From: CAYRFU01 sp964423525 | GTDB taxonomy: Bacteria; Vulcanimicrobiota; Xenobia; Xenobiales; JADMJV01 | Assembly: GCA_964423525.1 (NCBI GenBank) | Contig: CAYRFU010000396.1 | Span: forward strand, 1-5,924 | DNA length: 5,924 nt | Direction: 5' to 3' | Shown: in pieces, positions 2,854 to 5,924 of the stretch | Layout: the number at the start of each line of letters is the position of its first letter | Position numbering within the stretch: the stretch's first letter is position 1 | The notes under the pieces: generated by a model | The model's database searches: none | Told to the model about the DNA's origin: nothing | What the model saw: only the letters and a program-made list of their open reading frames with translations | Position numbers and translations under genes: made by a program

Positions 2854-4963
2854 CAGGGTCGCCCTGGAGGCCGGGGACCAACGCCTGACCTACGGGCAAC
2901 TTGAGGAGTTGCTCGACCAGCCTCAACCCTGGTTCACCTGGGATAAGTCATTGGCTACCGTGATTTCCTGGTTGGCTTGCTGGCGACAGAAGCGACCGTT
3001 TTGCGCCTTAGCCCCGGATTGGCCCGAGGGCCGTCGCCAAGCCGTGCTTTCGGACTCGAAAGACCTACCGGACGGGACGGGTTACGTCATTTTCACTTCG
3101 GGCTCGACGGGACGCCCGAAAGGCGTGGCCGTCGGAAGGCGTGGTTTGCCGGGGATGATCGCTCAGCAGGTCCGAGAATTTGGCCTGACCGCCACCAGCA
3201 GGGTTCTTTGGTATCTCTCGCCCGGTTTCGATGCTTCGATTTCGGATGTGTTTACGACCTTTGCTGCCGGCGCCACTCTGGTGCTCGCCCCCCACCGCTT
3301 GCCTGGGGGTCCTTTAGAGGAGCAGATCGAGCGCCTCGGCATCACCCATCTTGACCTCCCTCCTTGTTTGTTGGGACAGTTTGTCCGCCTGCCTGCCGGT
3401 CTTGAGACGCTTGTCATTGGGGGTGAGGTGTGTCCTGCCTGGGCTATCCGGCGTTGGGCAGACCAGGTCCGTCTGGTCAACGTTTACGGACCGACCGAGG
3501 CCACCATCTGCACCAGTCTGTCGGTGTGCGGGGAGGATTGGGTCGAGGGTTCGATCGGGAGGCCGCTGGAGGGGGTGGAATATCGGCTCGTCGATGGGGA
3601 ACTGTGGATCGGAGGAGAGCAGGTGGCGCTAGGCTATCTGAGAGAGCCCGATTTGACCAGAGCCAAGTTCGTGGACGGGTTCTACCGAACGGGGGACCGG
3701 GTCGAGCGTCTGCCAGACGGCAGTTATCGGTTTTTGGGCCGACTCGACCGTCAGTTCAAGCGTCAGGGACGTCTGGTAGCTCCGGAAGAGGTAGAAAGCC
3801 TGGTGGGGCAACCGGTCGAGGTCTGCCAGGGGCGACTGGTGACCAACGGACCTGTGCCCAACTTGAGGGAAAGCCTTCCAGCCTGGATGATTCCGGTTCA
3901 ACGAGCCACCGCCCCCGTTGAGCCGCTGGCTCGGCTGTGGTGGGAGCTGACCGGTCATTCTCCCCAGTCCGGGGACGATTTTTTCGAGGTGGGAGGAGAC
4001 TCGTTTCTGGTCTTACGCCTGGCCGCCGATGCCAGAAAGCTCGGCTTTGACCTGACCCCCGAGTCGATCTATCGCGAGCCGACCTACGGTGGGCAGCGCC
4101 GTCGAGGGGGGAGCGTGCCTAAGGTTACGACCATTCCAACACCGGTGGCTCCCATGGCGCGGGCCTGGCTGACCGGCGCATCGGGGTTTTTCGGGTCTTT
4201 CCTCGCCCGTTACCTGGAGTGCGATACGACCCGTTGTGAACTGTCGCAGCCGTTGTTGGACGTTCCCGACTGCGATGGCGTGATTCACGCTGCGGCCCGG
4301 ACTCAGCTAGGCCCTCCCCTCGAGGAACTTTGGCCCGTGAACGTCGAGGGGACCGCTCAGCTTCTTTCTTTGGGGAAGCCGTTTCACTATCTTTCGAGTC
4401 TGGCCGTGCTGGCTCAAGGACGACGTCCGCCCGGTCGCCTCACGACCGAGATGAAACCCGAGCCGGAAGGGCTGTTTGGTGGCTATGCTCAGAGCAAAGG
4501 CTGGGCCGAGCTGATGATGGAAGGGGCCTGGATTTATCGGCTTGGTTTGTTGGTGGGTCCGGGTTTGGCTGGACAGCTGGCCGGGTTTGTAGACGGCTTA
4601 CTTCGCTGGCGCGGCCTCCCACCGGTCGACCGGGAAGCCCTCCGCTTTGATGTCACTCCGGTTGAGCTGGCCGCCCAGGCGGTGGCTCGACTGAGTCGGG
4701 AGTCCCAGGGGGTTTATCATCTGGCCAATCCGGTCAGCCTCAGTCTGGCCGGCCTGATCGAGCTGCTGGGTATCGAAGTCGAGTGCCGCCCCGATTTTTT
4801 TGACCTGGTTGAGGGAGATGAGTTCTTCCGGTTGGCCTTCCAGCTGCCCGAGTTCAACCTGTTCCTGGCCACCGACTACACCTTTGAGACCAGTTGGGAG
4901 CGCTGCGGGCTGGTTTGTCCGCCTCCGGCTCAGGTCTTGAGGGAGTGGCTGGTCTATCGCTGA
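2840..4963 (+). CDS. Compact NRPS-like A-T-R protein (adenylation, carrier, thioester reductase)
   Basis: A 707-aa protein in three domains. Adenylation (about 5-365): TSGSTGRPKG (86-95, A3), FDASISDVF (130-138, A4), NVYGPTEATIC (214-224, A5), YRTGD (282-286, A7) and GRLDRQFKRQGRLVAPEEVE (300-319, A8). Carrier (about 378-418): FFEVGGDS with phosphopantetheine Ser388. Reductase (about 438-707): NAD(P)-binding TGASGFFG (445-452) and catalytic YAQSK (549-553). Expected chemistry is ATP-dependent activation of an acid, thioester formation and NAD(P)H release as an aldehyde, as in Lys2-type and carboxylic-acid reductases. Asp131 of FDAS suggests an alpha-amino acid. The A domain is unusually small, and the A10 Lys motif (NGK-D-R) is missing after LPAWMIP. 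ATG 2840 is chosen because MDRSDRVALEAGDQRLTYGQ is a normal A-domain start; the upstream ATG 2747 would add 31 residues read from inside the oxygenase gene. There is no obvious SD. Confidence 0.87.
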   Translation: MDRSDRVALEAGDQRLTYGQLEELLDQPQPWFTWDKSLATVISWLACWRQKRPFCALAPDWPEGRRQAVLSDSKDLPDGTGYVIFTSGSTGRPKGVAVGRRGLPGMIAQQVREFGLTATSRVLWYLSPGFDASISDVFTTFAAGATLVLAPHRLPGGPLEEQIERLGITHLDLPPCLLGQFVRLPAGLETLVIGGEVCPAWAIRRWADQVRLVNVYGPTEATICTSLSVCGEDWVEGSIGRPLEGVEYRLVDGELWIGGEQVALGYLREPDLTRAKFVDGFYRTGDRVERLPDGSYRFLGRLDRQFKRQGRLVAPEEVESLVGQPVEVCQGRLVTNGPVPNLRESLPAWMIPVQRATAPVEPLARLWWELTGHSPQSGDDFFEVGGDSFLVLRLAADARKLGFDLTPESIYREPTYGGQRRRGGSVPKVTTIPTPVAPMARAWLTGASGFFGSFLARYLECDTTRCELSQPLLDVPDCDGVIHAAARTQLGPPLEELWPVNVEGTAQLLSLGKPFHYLSSLAVLAQGRRPPGRLTTEMKPEPEGLFGGYAQSKGWAELMMEGAWIYRLGLLVGPGLAGQLAGFVDGLLRWRGLPPVDREALRFDVTPVELAAQAVARLSRESQGVYHLANPVSLSLAGLIELLGIEVECRPDFFDLVEGDEFFRLAFQLPEFNLFLATDYTFETSWERCGLVCPPPAQVLREWLVYR

Positions 4964-5924
4964 GCTTGACGGAGCACCTGGGCCAGCAGCTCGGCCGCCT
5001 GGGCCACAAACTGGTCACTGAGGGTGGGGTGAGCCTGGAGCATCAGGCTCGTTTCTCCCAGCTCTCGGGCCATTGGTAATCTCTTCTCGGGACGCCACGC
5101 CTGCGGGAAAGCCTTTTCGAGATAGATCTCGCTGCACGAGCCGCTAAAGATCGGAAGGCCGGCGTCAGCCACTTCGGCCAGGATGCGGTCCCGGCTCCAA
5201 TCGGTTTTGAGAGCTTCAGGTTCCACGTAGGCGTAGAACTTGTAATACGAGTGATAAAGTTCCGGTTGTGGTCGAGGGCAGCGCACCACGCTCAGGGCTT
5301 CAACGGCTTGATAATAGGTCTCGACGTGGCGGCGGCGGATTTTGACCTGGTCATCGAGTTTTCTTAGCAACACTCTCCCCAGGGCCGACTGCATTTCGGT
5401 CATCCGCCAGTTGGTGCCAAAGCTCTCGTGAAGCCAGCGAAATCCCGGCGGGTGCTCCTCGTGGAAGACGGTGTCGTAGTTTTTGCCGTGATCTTTGTAG
5501 GCCCAGGCCTCTTTCCACCAGTCGGTGTGGTTGGTGACCAGCATCCCTCCCTCGCCACCGGTGGTCAGAATTTTGTCTTGGCAGAACGAGAAGGAGCCCC
5601 AGTCGCCCAAAGAGCCCACCGGTCGGTCGCGATAGAAGGCTCCGTGGGCCTGGGCGCAGTCTTCCATCAGGACCAGGTTGTGAGCGGTTGCGAGGTCTTT
5701 CAGGGCCTCCATCTCGCAGGGCCAGCCGGCCAGATGAACACAAACGATGGCCCTGGTTTTGGCGGTGATAAGGGGCGCGACGGTGGCCGCTGTGAGATTG
5801 CCTGAGAGGCGGTCGACATCGGCACAAACGGGTTGGGCTCCCCGCACGGCCACGGCGCTGGCGGTGCCGATGAAGGTGCGCGCCGGCACGATCACTTCGT
5901 GGCCCGGCCCGATGCCGCTAGCCT
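4954..5924 (-). CDS. DegT/DnrJ/EryC1-family PLP aminotransferase, N-terminus cut by window edge
   Basis: The reading frame is open to the right edge: residues ASGIGPGHE precede VIVPARTFIGTASAV, the usual early DegT segment, so the GTG at 5895 is not the true start and roughly 50 residues are missing. Numbered from 5895, LVLMEDCAQAHGA carries the PLP-ring Asp79, and SFSFCQDKILTTGGEGG carries the Schiff-base Lys108. GTNWRMTEMQSALGRVLLRKLD (about 160-181) is the family's conserved helix. The C-terminus ends at TAG (4954-4956). The family transfers an amino group, usually from Glu, to keto groups of NDP-sugars or, in some members, to cyclitol or other aldehyde/ketone substrates. Which of these applies is not shown. 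It faces the A-T-R gene, and the two coding ends overlap by 10 nt. It may serve the same pathway, for example by aminating an aldehyde, or belong to a sugar cluster to the right. Confidence 0.88.
   Translation of the reverse strand, partial: ASGIGPGHEVIVPARTFIGTASAVAVRGAQPVCADVDRLSGNLTAATVAPLITAKTRAIVCVHLAGWPCEMEALKDLATAHNLVLMEDCAQAHGAFYRDRPVGSLGDWGSFSFCQDKILTTGGEGGMLVTNHTDWWKEAWAYKDHGKNYDTVFHEEHPPGFRWLHESFGTNWRMTEMQSALGRVLLRKLDDQVKIRRRHVETYYQAVEALSVVRCPRPQPELYHSYYKFYAYVEPEALKTDWSRDRILAEVADAGLPIFSGSCSEIYLEKAFPQAWRPEKRLPMARELGETSLMLQAHPTLSDQFVAQAAELLAQVLRQAQR

Overview
The window is a piece of a moderately GC-rich bacterial chromosome. The phylum cannot be fixed from it. Sigma-70-like hexamers, intrinsic terminators and tightly overlapping genes are clearly bacterial. 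The four large genes have no convincing Shine-Dalgarno (SD) sequence, whereas the micro-genes at the left have a perfect one.

Left part (1 to about 1152): a tandem array with a period of about 270 bp (270, 269, 270 and 270 bp from landmark to landmark), cut by the left edge of the window. It holds four complete modules and the 3' end of a fifth. Each plus-strand module has a leader that can fold so as to bury its SD, a 21-codon ORF for a hydrophobic peptide (core ILAVLLLVLAL, tail [T/A]RP[A/V]W), and a GC-rich hairpin followed by TCTTTTC, which is an intrinsic terminator. The copies differ largely by synonymous codons, so the peptide appears to be under selection. On the minus strand, directly behind each terminator, lies TTGAGT - 17/18 nt - TATAAT. 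This would drive an RNA antisense to the whole peptide gene and its SD. In the last copy the surrounding sequence is unrelated, yet TTGAAT - 17 nt - TAGAAT remains. The layout resembles type I toxin-antitoxin loci (Ibs/Sib, Ldr/Rdl, AapA/IsoA). I do not recognise the peptide as a named family, and this array is the best candidate for an undescribed system here.

Middle part (1224-4963): three overlapping plus-strand genes form an apparent operon. They encode a HAL2/CysQ-type 3'(2'),5'-bisphosphate nucleotidase, a PhyH-like Fe(II)/2-oxoglutarate oxygenase, and a compact NRPS-like protein with adenylation, carrier and thioester-reductase domains (A-T-R). A plausible reading is that the A-T-R protein loads an amino or carboxylic acid and releases it as an aldehyde. 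The oxygenase may hydroxylate the substrate or product. The nucleotidase may clear 3',5'-ADP released when the carrier domain is phosphopantetheinylated.

Right part (4954-5924): a convergent minus-strand DegT/DnrJ/EryC1-family PLP aminotransferase whose stop codon overlaps that of the A-T-R gene. Its N-terminus lies beyond the right edge. It could aminate a carbonyl product of the pathway or an NDP-keto-sugar; the sequence alone does not decide.
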